Shown here piece after piece: positions 14,353 to 21,922 of a stretch of 35,363 nt of DNA. Position numbers and translations under genes: made by a program. The stretch comes from Faeciplasma sp048393055. GTDB lineage: Bacteria > Bacillota > Clostridia > Oscillospirales > Ruminococcaceae. The number at the start of each line of letters is the position of its first letter. The first letter of the stretch is position 1. Where the stretch lies: contig DBFJJS010000018.1 of NCBI GenBank assembly GCA_048393055.1, forward strand, positions 1 through 35,363. Reading direction: 5' to 3'. The notes beneath the pieces were generated by a model. That model was not told the origin of the DNA. It did no database searches and saw only the letters and a list, made by a program, of their open reading frames with translations.

Positions 14353-15651
14353 ATGCATTCATTATGGGTTCATGAATTAAATTGTTCCGGTTTTGAACAC
14401 CAAAAGCAAGAAATTAAAACCGATGTGCTTATTATAGGCGGAGGTATGGCAGGGATTTTATGCGCATACACGCTTCATCAGGCAAAGATCCCATATATAC
14501 TTGCAGAGGCTCAAACTATATGCAGCGGCATAACAAAAAATACGACCGCAAAAATCACTTTGCAACATGGTCTAATTTATGATAAATTGATTCGTAAATT
14601 TGGCATTGAAAAATCAAGACAATATTTAGAAGCAAATGAAAAAGCACTCAGTAAATATCGGGAAATATGCAAGGATATCGATTGCGATTTTGAAGAAAAG
14701 TCTTCTTATGTTTATTCCACTGACAATAGCTCAAAAATAGAAAGGGAAGTCCTGGCGCTTGAAAAGCTCGGCAGATATGCCGAATATACTCAGCAAATTC
14801 CACTGCCATTTTCAGTAGCCGGCGCAATAAAATATTCGAATCAGGCACAGTTCCATCCTTTAAAATTTATTTCTGCCATTTCAAAAGGGCTTAACATTTA
14901 TGAGCACACAACAGTGAATGAACTGATCGAAACTACGGCAATTACTAATCATGGTAAAATTAACGCAAAGAAAATTATTGTAGCCACGCACTTCCCGTTT
15001 TTAAATAAGCATGGAAGCTATTTTTTAAAAATGTATCAACACCGTTCTTATGTGCTTGCGCTCGATAATGCACAAAATGTGGATGGTATGTATGTAGACG
15101 AAGCCCAAAAAGGGATGTCCTTCCGCAATTACAGGAACCTGCTGCTGATTGGCGGCGGAGATCACCGCACTGGGAAAAAAGGAGGCTGCTGGAACGAACT
15201 GCAAAATTTCGCGCAAAAGTATTATCCAAATGCAAAAGAAAAATATCGCTGGGCAGCGCAGGACTGCATGACGCTTGACGAAGTTCCCTATATCGGCACT
15301 TATTCCGCCAACACACCAAACTTATATGTTGCCACTGGCTTTAACAAATGGGGTATGACGTCTTCCATGGCTTCGGCAATGATTATATGCGATATGATTC
15401 AAGGAAAGAAGAATCCCTATGCAGAGGTATTTTCTCCGTCGCGAACTATGCTTCGACCTCAGCTGGTTGTCAATGCCTTTGAAGCAGTTGTAAATCTATT
15501 AACGCCTACCGCTAAACGCTGTCCGCACTTAGGCTGCGCCCTAAAATGGAATCCTTGCGAGCATACTTGGGACTGCCCTTGTCATGGTTCAAGGTTCACA
15601 GAGGACGGCAGGCTGATTGATAACCCAGCTACCGGCAATTTAAAAAAGTAA
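14353..15651 (+). CDS. FAD-dependent oxidoreductase with C-terminal Rieske domain (YhfW-like)
   Basis: A 432-residue protein with GGAGG before the ATG. Residues about 25-350 form a DAO-type flavoprotein: dinucleotide-binding VLIIGGGMAGILCAY (about 26-40), an Arg/Gln-rich substrate region, and VATGFNKWGMTSSMASAMI near the C-terminus of the FAD domain. The last 45 residues hold a Rieske [2Fe-2S] cluster site: CPHLGC and, about 15 residues on, CPCHGS. This arrangement matches Bacillus YhfW-type proteins, though it is somewhat shorter. An electron transfer from an unknown amine or hydroxy substrate to the cluster is expected. It is soluble. The ferritin-like small protein at 15895 follows in the same direction after 243 nt. 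Substrate unknown. Confidence 0.9.
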   Translation: MHSLWVHELNCSGFEHQKQEIKTDVLIIGGGMAGILCAYTLHQAKIPYILAEAQTICSGITKNTTAKITLQHGLIYDKLIRKFGIEKSRQYLEANEKALSKYREICKDIDCDFEEKSSYVYSTDNSSKIEREVLALEKLGRYAEYTQQIPLPFSVAGAIKYSNQAQFHPLKFISAISKGLNIYEHTTVNELIETTAITNHGKINAKKIIVATHFPFLNKHGSYFLKMYQHRSYVLALDNAQNVDGMYVDEAQKGMSFRNYRNLLLIGGGDHRTGKKGGCWNELQNFAQKYYPNAKEKYRWAAQDCMTLDEVPYIGTYSANTPNLYVATGFNKWGMTSSMASAMIICDMIQGKKNPYAEVFSPSRTMLRPQLVVNAFEAVVNLLTPTAKRCPHLGCALKWNPCEHTWDCPCHGSRFTEDGRLIDNPATGNLKK

Positions 15652-15894
15652 GACAGTAAATTTAAAATCAGACAACCTTAGCATGCAAAATGATAACCAT
15701 GGTTTGAAGTGACCTTTAAGCTTACTTCCTGTGAGCTGACTGCAGTGTCTGGTCTACAGTTGAGCACTACGTTAGAATATTAAACTTATAATTCACTTAT
15801 AATATTTTTAAAGGTATAAACATTTTCCTTGACCGAATAAATATGTATTTGTGGAAATACTAAAATAGATTAAAAAAACAGGAGGTAAATTCTT

Positions 15895-16107
15895 ATGGAT
15901 AACAAAAACGGATTTACGATTAACAAACGCGATCGAGTGCTCAGGGCATGGGAAAATTCAACTGAGCTGGTACGTGACTATCAGAGTTATGCAAATCAAA
16001 TGGAGAACGAGGATAAAAGCGCAGCTAAGCTTTTTGCGGAGTTTGCAGAGGACGAAGCGCTTCATGCTTCAAAACTGCTTAATATTCTTCAGGGTTATGA
16101 GAAATAA
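15895..16107 (+). CDS. Small ferritin-like / rubrerythrin-like helical protein
   Basis: A 70-residue protein with AGGAGGT before the ATG. It is predicted to be two amphipathic helices: ELVRDYQSYANQMENEDKSA and AKLFAEFAEDEALHASKLL. The E-x5-E and E-x2-H-type spacing (FAEDEALHASKLL) resembles half of a ferritin/rubrerythrin bundle, so two copies could form a metal site, but a complete diiron set cannot be demonstrated. It follows the Rieske flavoprotein on the same strand, which fits a redox or oxidative-stress context. It precedes a bidirectional terminator. Confidence 0.75.
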   Translation: MDNKNGFTINKRDRVLRAWENSTELVRDYQSYANQMENEDKSAAKLFAEFAEDEALHASKLLNILQGYEK

Positions 16108-16242
16108 ACCAAACGAGCAAATTAGAACAATTATATTGTAACACCCCTATTTTTGTAGCTGCAATACATTAAGCTGAGCATGGATATAATTTTTGCAAAA
16201 TGCTTGATTTTTTTAATTGAAGGTCTATATCTGCGCAAATAT

Positions 16243-16274
16243 AAAAACGGTATGCAATTTGCATACCGTTTTTT
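16243..16274 (+). terminator. Bidirectional terminator between convergent units
   Basis: Arms of 15 nt (A5 then ACGGTATGCAA-type sequence at 16243-16257, and its complement at 16259-16273) around a single central T. A runs on one side and T runs on the other allow it to stop both the small ferritin-like gene and the ABC operon. Confidence 0.9.
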
Positions 16275-16473
16275 CGAATTTATACACACGTCTATTGTCA
16301 TTTTGCCATTACCGTAAAATATAATCCTATTCCGCGATCTTCTATGCGGGCGAATGCAAAAGCTAATACCGATAGCGCTTTTTATTTTGTACGGTTAAAT
16401 TATTTTATAATCGAAAATTTGTAGTATCACATATTTCAAATCATAAAATAATCAGATTTGCTTGTCGTTAATA
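16275..16473. other. AT-rich spacer downstream of the ABC operon
   Basis: No gene seen. A short AAAAGC/GCGCTTTTT imperfect hairpin lies at about 16358-16386. Confidence 0.4.
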
Positions 16474-18207
16474 TTATTTAAGCGTCCAGCTTTGGCTCTC
16501 GGACTGAAGCTTTACCATATGTGCGTAAATTCCATCCTTTTTAAGGAGCTCATCAGACGTTCCCTCCTCCGCTACCGTCCCGCCATCTAAAACAACAATT
16601 TTATCAGCGCCGGTAACTGTGCGCATACGGTGGGCGATAACCAGAACCGTTTTATCCTTGATAAGACGTGACAGGGCTGTCTGAATAAGCGTTTCGTTCT
16701 CAACGTCTAAGGATGCGGTCGCTTCATCCAAAAGTATTATAGGCGCATTTTTAAGAAACGCCCTTGCTATTGAAATGCGCTGCCGTTCACCTCCGGACAG
16801 TTCACAGCCGTTCTCTCCAATGTTGCTGTTCCACTTGTCTGGCAGCCTTAGAGCAAACTCATCGACATTTGCAAGCTTTGCCGCCGCTAAAACCTCTTCG
16901 TCCGTTGCGTCCTTATTTCCAATGCGTATATTTTCTAAAATAGTGTTGTTAAACAGTGTAACATCCTGAAAAACTATGGAATACAACGACAGCAGGGCTT
17001 CAGGATCGGTTTTGGAAATATCCATTCCTCCGACTGTAATCCTTCCTCTGCTCACATCCCAAAAACGTGCAGCAAGCCTTGATACAGTAGTCTTTCCTCC
17101 GCCTGACGGTCCGACAAGAGCCGTCACCTGACCTTGTTTTGCGGTAAAAGATACGTCTTTTAAAACCGTATCGCCAGTATTATAGGCAAATCCAACGTGG
17201 TCAAAGCAGATGTCGCATCCCTTGTTAGTAAGACATGCCTCTCCGCTCTGAACTGGGTGGTCCAATATTTCATTCATACGTGCGATGTTCGTTCCTGTGC
17301 TTATGACCGCAGCAAGATTTTGCAGCGCTCCCTGAAGCGGGTCATAAAGACGGGATACCACAAGCAGAAACATGAAAAACGTCAAAACATCCAGCGTACC
17401 GTCCACAAGCAATGCCGCCCCTGTCAGAGCAACGCTTGCTATGCCAAGCTTAAGTATCAAAGACGCGCTCACAACAAACGCCGCAAGTCCAAATTCATTT
17501 ATTATTGACCTGCGCTCCACCGCTTGTATTTTCTTTATCAATCCTGATAAATACCTGTTTTCAGCGTTATTCGCTTTTAAATCCTGAGAAGCTTCGATAC
17601 ACTCCTGGATGCCGTCTGCACACTCCATTTTAACATCCATAGCCTTCTGATTAAGCCTGCGCTGAACCCTTGCGGAGCCTCCTACTATTGCGAACGACAC
17701 AGGCAGGATCCACAATGCCGCCAGCGCCATCCGCCAGTCAAATGCAAATAGTCCTGCGGATATCAATACAGTTGAAATCACCGACCCCGCAAGCTCGGGA
17801 ATAAAATGCGAAAAGCTCTGCTCTAAAAATGTGCAGTCCGCCATTATGGTGCTTGTCAAATCTGCCAGGTCCTTTTTCCCGAAAAACGACAACGGTATCT
17901 TCCTAAGCTTTTCCGCAAGAGTAATCCTGCGGACCCCGCTCTCAATATATGTGGCAAAATAGGTTGCGTTATACTGCAAATAGGTTGAAAGCAAAATAAG
18001 TCCTATGCATACCGCGCAGCCAACAATATAAAATACGATTCCTCCACCGGATACTCCGCCATTCATTAAATCCCTGACCATTAGGTAAAGAAGGCTCACC
18101 GGTATCATAAAGGTTATATTCTGAAACACACATGCAATACAGCCCTTAATAAGATCCTTCGCCCCCTGCTCGGAAAGAGCATACTTTTTCTGCAGCCATT
18201 TTATCAT
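16474..18207 (-). CDS. ABC transporter, permease-ATPase half, second subunit
   Basis: A 577-residue half-transporter of exporter fold. The ATG at 18207 is chosen because AAAGGAGG, lying in the end of the upstream gene, is well spaced for it; the upstream stop is only 5 bp away, so translation is coupled. Six membrane segments (about 20-300) are followed by an ATPase: Walker A GPSGGGKTT, signature LSGGERQR, Walker B IILLDEA with catalytic Glu, and switch His in IAHRM. It pairs with 18213-19982 as a heterodimer. Both ATPase sites appear intact. By resemblance it may belong to the Ybt/Irt group, exporter-fold proteins that move siderophores, but drug or peptide export cannot be excluded. Confidence 0.9.
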   Translation of the reverse strand: MIKWLQKKYALSEQGAKDLIKGCIACVFQNITFMIPVSLLYLMVRDLMNGGVSGGGIVFYIVGCAVCIGLILLSTYLQYNATYFATYIESGVRRITLAEKLRKIPLSFFGKKDLADLTSTIMADCTFLEQSFSHFIPELAGSVISTVLISAGLFAFDWRMALAALWILPVSFAIVGGSARVQRRLNQKAMDVKMECADGIQECIEASQDLKANNAENRYLSGLIKKIQAVERRSIINEFGLAAFVVSASLILKLGIASVALTGAALLVDGTLDVLTFFMFLLVVSRLYDPLQGALQNLAAVISTGTNIARMNEILDHPVQSGEACLTNKGCDICFDHVGFAYNTGDTVLKDVSFTAKQGQVTALVGPSGGGKTTVSRLAARFWDVSRGRITVGGMDISKTDPEALLSLYSIVFQDVTLFNNTILENIRIGNKDATDEEVLAAAKLANVDEFALRLPDKWNSNIGENGCELSGGERQRISIARAFLKNAPIILLDEATASLDVENETLIQTALSRLIKDKTVLVIAHRMRTVTGADKIVVLDGGTVAEEGTSDELLKKDGIYAHMVKLQSESQSWTLK

Positions 18208-18212
18208 ATATA

Positions 18213-19982
18213 CTACGCCTCCTTTGCAACCTTCCACTGTACGGAGCTTTGATAGTTATCCCACATTCTGCTGAACATCCCGTTTTTAGCCAAAAGTTCT
18301 TCGCTTGTTCCGCTTTCTGCAATCTTGCCGTCGTCAATAACATAAATTTTATCAACTCCCGCGACTGTAGACAAGCGGTGCGCTATCATTATTACCGTCT
18401 TACCCTGAGACAGCCGGGAGAAAGCCTTCTGGACCCTGTATTCGTTATCTGGGTCGGCAAACGACGAGGCTTCGTCCAAGATAACAATAGGTGAATTTTT
18501 AAGCATTACTCTGGCTATGGCGATCCTCTGCTGTTCTCCTCCGGAAAGGTATACCCCTTTTGTTCCGATTACGGTGTCAACTCCGTTTGGCAGCTTTTCA
18601 ATAATATCTGAGCATTGGGCGTTTTCAAGAGCTTTTATAACCTCCTCTCGGGTAGCGCCCGGTTTTGCCATCCTGACATTATCTAAAATCGACGCCTTTA
18701 TCAGCCTGCTGTTTTGGAACACAAAGGAGATAGTATCCATAAGCTCCTCTTTTGATATGTCCCTTGCATCCACTCCCCCTACCCTCACAGTCCCTTCCTG
18801 CGGGTCAAAAAATCTGGCTATGATATTTGCAAGCGTAGTCTTTCCGCCGCCGGACGGTCCTACCAACGCCACAGTCTGTCCGGCAGGGATAGTCAGGCTT
18901 ACGTCCTTTAAAACATCCTTTTGTCCATCATAACTGAATCTTATATTCTTAAGTTCTACTCCTGAATCCTTTGGGTGGCTTGGGCTGCCTGCTTCCTTAA
19001 GCGACTCAAGACTCAGCACGCTATCTATCCTCTGAAGAGCGTCGTCTACTATCATGGCGTTTTCGCTTTGGAACATTATCTTTGTCAGCGTTACAGATAT
19101 AATAGGCGTGATTATAATGTAAAATATCAAATTCAAAAGGAACTCGTTTGTCACGCCGCCCCCGGTAATAAGCAGCGCGCCTGCAATCAGAAACACAAAC
19201 ACGCCGTTTACCCCAGCAGTATACAGCATCATAGGCATGCGGAGCTGCTTTGTATACGCTATTACCCACTTCTGATAGCAGTCTATTGAGCCCTTAAATT
19301 TTTTAAAGGAATATATCGTTTGACCAAAAGTCTTAACTACCGGTATGCCGCGCACATACTCCACGGCCTCGTTTGACATTTCCTCCAAAGAGTTCTGATA
19401 TTCCTTCATTTTCTGCTGCATGCTCTTGCCTGTCATCGCCATCATAATCATAAACGCAAGCACGACAGGCACAAGGCTTAAAAGCCCCAGCCTCCAGTCA
19501 AATACCAAAAGGAGAAGCAACAGACCGCAAGGCGTAGCTATAGCCCCAGCCTTGTCGGGAAGCTGATGCGCCAGATATGTCTCAGTGGCGGCGCTGGATT
19601 CGTTGACTATCTTGCGAAGCCTGCCGCTTCCAAACGACTCTGCCGCTCCAAGCGGAAGCCTGACAATATGCTTCATAGCTGCAATCCTTAAATTCGTCGC
19701 TATCCTGAACGCTCCCATATGCGAGCACATAAGAGCAGCAATGTAAATCAACACTGCAATGACCGCAAATAAAACAGCCATCCAGCCGTTTTTGACAAGA
19801 TCCTGCGCCTCAAAAAAATTCGGCGCAACATCTAATACCTCGCGCATGATACGCCAAATGAAAACATACGGCACAAGCGCTACTAGCGCGCTTACCGCAG
19901 AAAGTATCCACGAGGCATAGGTAAAGTATTTATGGTTTCCCGCGTACCCCAGCAGGCGTGATAAATTGGATTGCTTCTTCAA
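18213..19982 (-). CDS. ABC transporter, permease-ATPase half, first subunit
   Basis: A 589-residue half-transporter. The frame is open to 20045, but AAAGGGGGAG stands at the right distance from a TTG at 19982, and that start avoids an operator at 20055-20070 lying close to the longer start. It also makes the two subunits nearly equal in length. Six membrane segments precede an ATPase with GPSGGGKTT, LSGGEQQR, IVILDEA and IAHRL. The D-loop reads SSFADPDNE; a similar AFADPENE is what I recall from YbtP/YbtQ and IrtA/IrtB siderophore transporters. Its promoter carries the same operator as the HMA gene on the other side of tetR. Metallophore transport is therefore the favoured guess, not a demonstrated function. 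Confidence 0.88.
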   Translation of the reverse strand: MKKQSNLSRLLGYAGNHKYFTYASWILSAVSALVALVPYVFIWRIMREVLDVAPNFFEAQDLVKNGWMAVLFAVIAVLIYIAALMCSHMGAFRIATNLRIAAMKHIVRLPLGAAESFGSGRLRKIVNESSAATETYLAHQLPDKAGAIATPCGLLLLLLVFDWRLGLLSLVPVVLAFMIMMAMTGKSMQQKMKEYQNSLEEMSNEAVEYVRGIPVVKTFGQTIYSFKKFKGSIDCYQKWVIAYTKQLRMPMMLYTAGVNGVFVFLIAGALLITGGGVTNEFLLNLIFYIIITPIISVTLTKIMFQSENAMIVDDALQRIDSVLSLESLKEAGSPSHPKDSGVELKNIRFSYDGQKDVLKDVSLTIPAGQTVALVGPSGGGKTTLANIIARFFDPQEGTVRVGGVDARDISKEELMDTISFVFQNSRLIKASILDNVRMAKPGATREEVIKALENAQCSDIIEKLPNGVDTVIGTKGVYLSGGEQQRIAIARVMLKNSPIVILDEASSFADPDNEYRVQKAFSRLSQGKTVIMIAHRLSTVAGVDKIYVIDDGKIAESGTSEELLAKNGMFSRMWDNYQSSVQWKVAKEA

Positions 19983-20054
19983 ATTAAGCTCCCCCTTTAT
20001 TTTTAATCTTTGCTTTACAGAAGCAAGCCTTTGCATTGAAATCAACCCGAATTG

Positions 20055-20070
20055 GTTAGCCCAAGCTAAC
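20055..20070. promoter_or_regulatory. Operator GTTAGC-N4-GCTAAC at the ABC operon promoter
   Basis: Core GTTAGCCCAAGCTAAC, extended to perfect 10-bp arms (20051-20060 and 20065-20074). It lies 13 nt downstream of a TATAAT on the minus strand (20084-20089). The same core is found at 20864-20879. Confidence 0.8.
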
Positions 20071-20083
20071 CAATGTCTTAAAA

Positions 20084-20089
20084 ATTATA
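20084..20089 (-). promoter_or_regulatory. -10 box of the ABC operon promoter
   Basis: TATAAT on the minus strand, just after the tetR stop. No good -35 is visible at 17 nt, so the promoter may be weak or the operon may also be read from tetR. Confidence 0.55.
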
Positions 20090-20094
20090 GAGCA

Positions 20095-20706
20095 TTACTG
20101 CCCCATAATTTTCATCCATCCGGCGGTATAAAAAGCCCGCATTTCTCTGAGGTAATTATCAGCGTCCGCAAGCGGCATTTGATGGATAATCAGCTCAAAA
20201 AACGTATGGAACATTCCAGTAATCAAAATGTGTTCAAGTCTTGGATCTATCTCTGGCGAGGGCACACCAAGTCTTCTTAAGACCATTTGATATGCGTGAG
20301 TAGCGTCCAGCTCTATCTGCACCATTTCGTCTATCATGCCGGCATAGCATGTACCCTCAGAACAGCATACAAGCAATTGGCAGTCCTCAAGATGCTCATA
20401 TGCATAATGAAGCATATCCACCATACACACCCCGGAAATATCGCCAAGGCGCTTCGGCTGCTGCTCATACGGCATGCTCGCAAATTCATACTGCGCCTGC
20501 TTAAAGCGTCCTGTAAGATAATCGTAATGCTCTCCTACAAGCGAGGAAAAGAGTTCCTCCTTGCTTTTATAATAGCCGTAGAATGCGCCGGTAGTCATTC
20601 CGGCGGATTTCACTATGTTGCGCAGAGAGGCAGACTTGAACCCCTTGGCTCGGAATTCCCTTCGGGCTGCCTGATGAATACGTTCTAATGTCGATTCATT
20701 TGGCAT
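20095..20706 (-). CDS. TetR/AcrR-family transcriptional regulator
   Basis: A 203-residue protein. The ATG at 20706 has AGGAGAG before it; the longer frame to 20727 would start inside its own operator. Residues about 8-55 are a TetR helix-turn-helix: RREFRAKGFKSASLRNIVKSA, then TTGAFYGYYKSKEEL. The rest is a helical ligand-binding and dimerisation domain. It lies directly upstream of the ABC operon on the same strand and is divergent from the HMA gene. Its own promoter is covered by a 28-bp palindrome, as expected for autorepression. That palindrome differs from the operator shared by the two flanking operons, so a second regulator probably acts on those. Confidence 0.92.
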   Translation of the reverse strand: MPNESTLERIHQAARREFRAKGFKSASLRNIVKSAGMTTGAFYGYYKSKEELFSSLVGEHYDYLTGRFKQAQYEFASMPYEQQPKRLGDISGVCMVDMLHYAYEHLEDCQLLVCCSEGTCYAGMIDEMVQIELDATHAYQMVLRRLGVPSPEIDPRLEHILITGMFHTFFELIIHQMPLADADNYLREMRAFYTAGWMKIMGQ

Positions 20707-20719
20707 AAAGTCTCTCCTG

Positions 20720-20747
20720 TATAACAATGTTATATAACACTGTTATA
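20720..20747. promoter_or_regulatory. 28-bp near-perfect palindrome, TetR operator candidate
   Basis: TATAACAATGTTAT followed by ATAACACTGTTATA; the two halves are inverted copies with one mismatched pair. It sits 14 nt before the tetR start codon, over the likely promoter. Confidence 0.8.
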
Positions 20748-20831
20748 GTTTATCATCAGTCCTTTTGTTTGTCAAGCAGAAATTATAGAAAAAATCTTGC
20801 CGACCTATAAAAAATTTTTAATTCAAGGGTA

Positions 20832-20860
20832 TTGCAGAATGCTGAAAGATGTAGTATTAT
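20832..20860 (+). promoter_or_regulatory. Promoter of the HMA operon
   Basis: TTGCAG (20832-20837), 17-nt spacer, TATTAT (20855-20860); the operator at 20864-20879 begins 3 nt further on. Confidence 0.7.
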
Positions 20861-20863
20861 ATA

Positions 20864-20879
20864 GTTAGCTAAAACTAAC
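20864..20879. promoter_or_regulatory. Operator GTTAGC-N4-ACTAAC at the HMA promoter
   Basis: GTTAGCTAAAACTAAC matches the operator at 20055-20070 in both half-sites and spacing, and lies over the expected transcription start of the HMA gene. Confidence 0.78.
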
Positions 20880-20967
20880 TTGGCTTGCACCATCTCTTTT
20901 TTAACCAATACCAAGTCGTATGGACGGCACATTATACGGCTTATATACTTTATAAGGAGGACTTATT

Positions 20968-21222
20968 GTGATCGAATATGTTGTAGAGATAGAAGGTATG
21001 GCATGTTCAATGTGCGAAGCGCACATCAACGACGCCGTCCGCAAGGAGTTTCCTGTAAAAAAGGTGTCGTCATCTCATACAAAAGGAGAAACAGTGATCA
21101 TATCCGAAACTGAGCTTGACGGGGACGCAATACGCCGTGCTATTTCCGCAACCGGATATAATGTAAATAAAATTACGTCGCGCCCTTATGAGAAAAAAAG
21201 GCTGTTTTCCTTTGGCAAATAA
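20968..21222 (+). CDS. Heavy-metal-associated (HMA) domain protein
   Basis: An 84-residue protein starting at GTG (20968), with AAGGAGG before it. It is a single HMA fold: beta strand IEYVVEIEGMACSMC with the metal-binding GMxCxxC (Cys13 and Cys16), a helix AHINDAVRKEF, and a C-terminal strand/helix pair (DAIRRAISATGY). The tail YEKKRLFSFGK is, as I recall, usual for stand-alone HMA proteins of gut Clostridia. It should bind a soft or transition metal (Cu, Zn or similar) in the cytoplasm and pass it to a transporter. It shares its operator with the ABC operon and is followed in frame by the P-type ATPase tail at 21226. Confidence 0.9.
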   Translation: MIEYVVEIEGMACSMCEAHINDAVRKEFPVKKVSSSHTKGETVIISETELDGDAIRRAISATGYNVNKITSRPYEKKRLFSFGK

Positions 21223-21225
21223 CCC

Positions 21226-21531
21226 ATGCCAGAAATACGCAGCTCAAACCGAAAAGTTAATGTAGCGCGTGAAATCGCAGACGTGACTATTTCGGCAGAC
21301 AACTTGTTAGAACTTGCAAGGCTACGCGCTCTTTCCAAGCTCTTAATGCATAGGATACGCGCAAATTACCGATTTGTTATCGCTTTCAACGGCGGACTTA
21401 TCGCCCTTGGAGCAATGGGAATACTGTCTCCGTCAACACTTGCTCTCAGCGTTTACAGCATGACCAACCTTCTGGCGAATTGTTACGACGGCAAAGAAAA
21501 AAGCGCATCTGCTAAACAGCAGACGCACTGA
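21226..21531 (+). CDS. Orphan C-terminal piece resembling a P1B-type ATPase
   Basis: A 101-residue frame beginning 3 nt after the HMA stop and in the same frame. No ribosome binding site is evident, so it would depend on coupling or read-through. The sequence REIADVTISADNL, RLRALSKLLMHRIRANYRF and FNGGLIALGAMGILSPSTLALSVYSMTNLL resembles the last segment of a metal-pumping P1B ATPase: the end of the P domain, a final membrane hairpin and the C-terminal motif. The phosphorylation site DKTG, the transmembrane CPx and the actuator domain are all absent. The final motif seems to have lost several residues before STLALS. It is either a remnant of a deleted pump or a small membrane protein made from one. 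Confidence 0.65.
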   Translation: MPEIRSSNRKVNVAREIADVTISADNLLELARLRALSKLLMHRIRANYRFVIAFNGGLIALGAMGILSPSTLALSVYSMTNLLANCYDGKEKSASAKQQTH

Positions 21532-21536
21532 ATATT

Positions 21537-21911
21537 TCAACGAACGGTTACCCTATCTCCGTCCTCAAGCGGGCGGTCGGTTTCCATAACAATTGTCTCG
21601 CCGTTTCGTAGACCGTCGGTAACTGCATAGCTCTCATCGTCAAGCTCATAACCGGTAATTTCGCGCTTTTCAACCGTATATATTACGGCGGAAAAGCCCT
21701 GCACGGATGTTACGACGTAAACGTATTTATCATCGAAAACGCAGCTTTTGGGAATCGGCTTATAGCTGTCCTCTCCAACCATTACATAGGTGTATGACGT
21801 GGTAGTAGTCACTTGCGGCTTTGACTTGTAAAAAAGCGTTTCGCCAAAGAAGGTAAAAAAGATGATTACGGCGCAGAACAAACACATTATAATCGTGACA
21901 ACCTTTTTCAT
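21537..21911 (-). CDS. Small membrane-anchored protein, adaptor-tail-like
   Basis: A 124-residue protein with AAGGAG before the ATG. Residues 1-25 form a membrane anchor. The rest faces outward and is beta-rich; YVYVVTSVQGFSAVIYTVEKREITG followed by DGLRNGETIVMETDRPLEDGDRVTV resembles the C-terminal domain of HlyD/RND-type periplasmic adaptors (the GLxxGxxVV and LxDGxxV pattern), without the hairpin and lipoyl parts. It starts 11 bp after the permease gene at 21923 and is probably in that operon. Link to sugar import is unclear. It is a recognisable fold resemblance rather than a known gene. Confidence 0.65.
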   Translation of the reverse strand: MKKVVTIIMCLFCAVIIFFTFFGETLFYKSKPQVTTTTSYTYVMVGEDSYKPIPKSCVFDDKYVYVVTSVQGFSAVIYTVEKREITGYELDDESYAVTDGLRNGETIVMETDRPLEDGDRVTVR

Positions 21912-21922
21912 GGCGCTTCTCC

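Noticed and set aside
10334..16274. Genomic island inserted at tRNA-Ser
   Set aside because: Damaged and accessory genes follow the tRNA, but no copy of the tRNA 3' end and no integrase were found, so no island is claimed.
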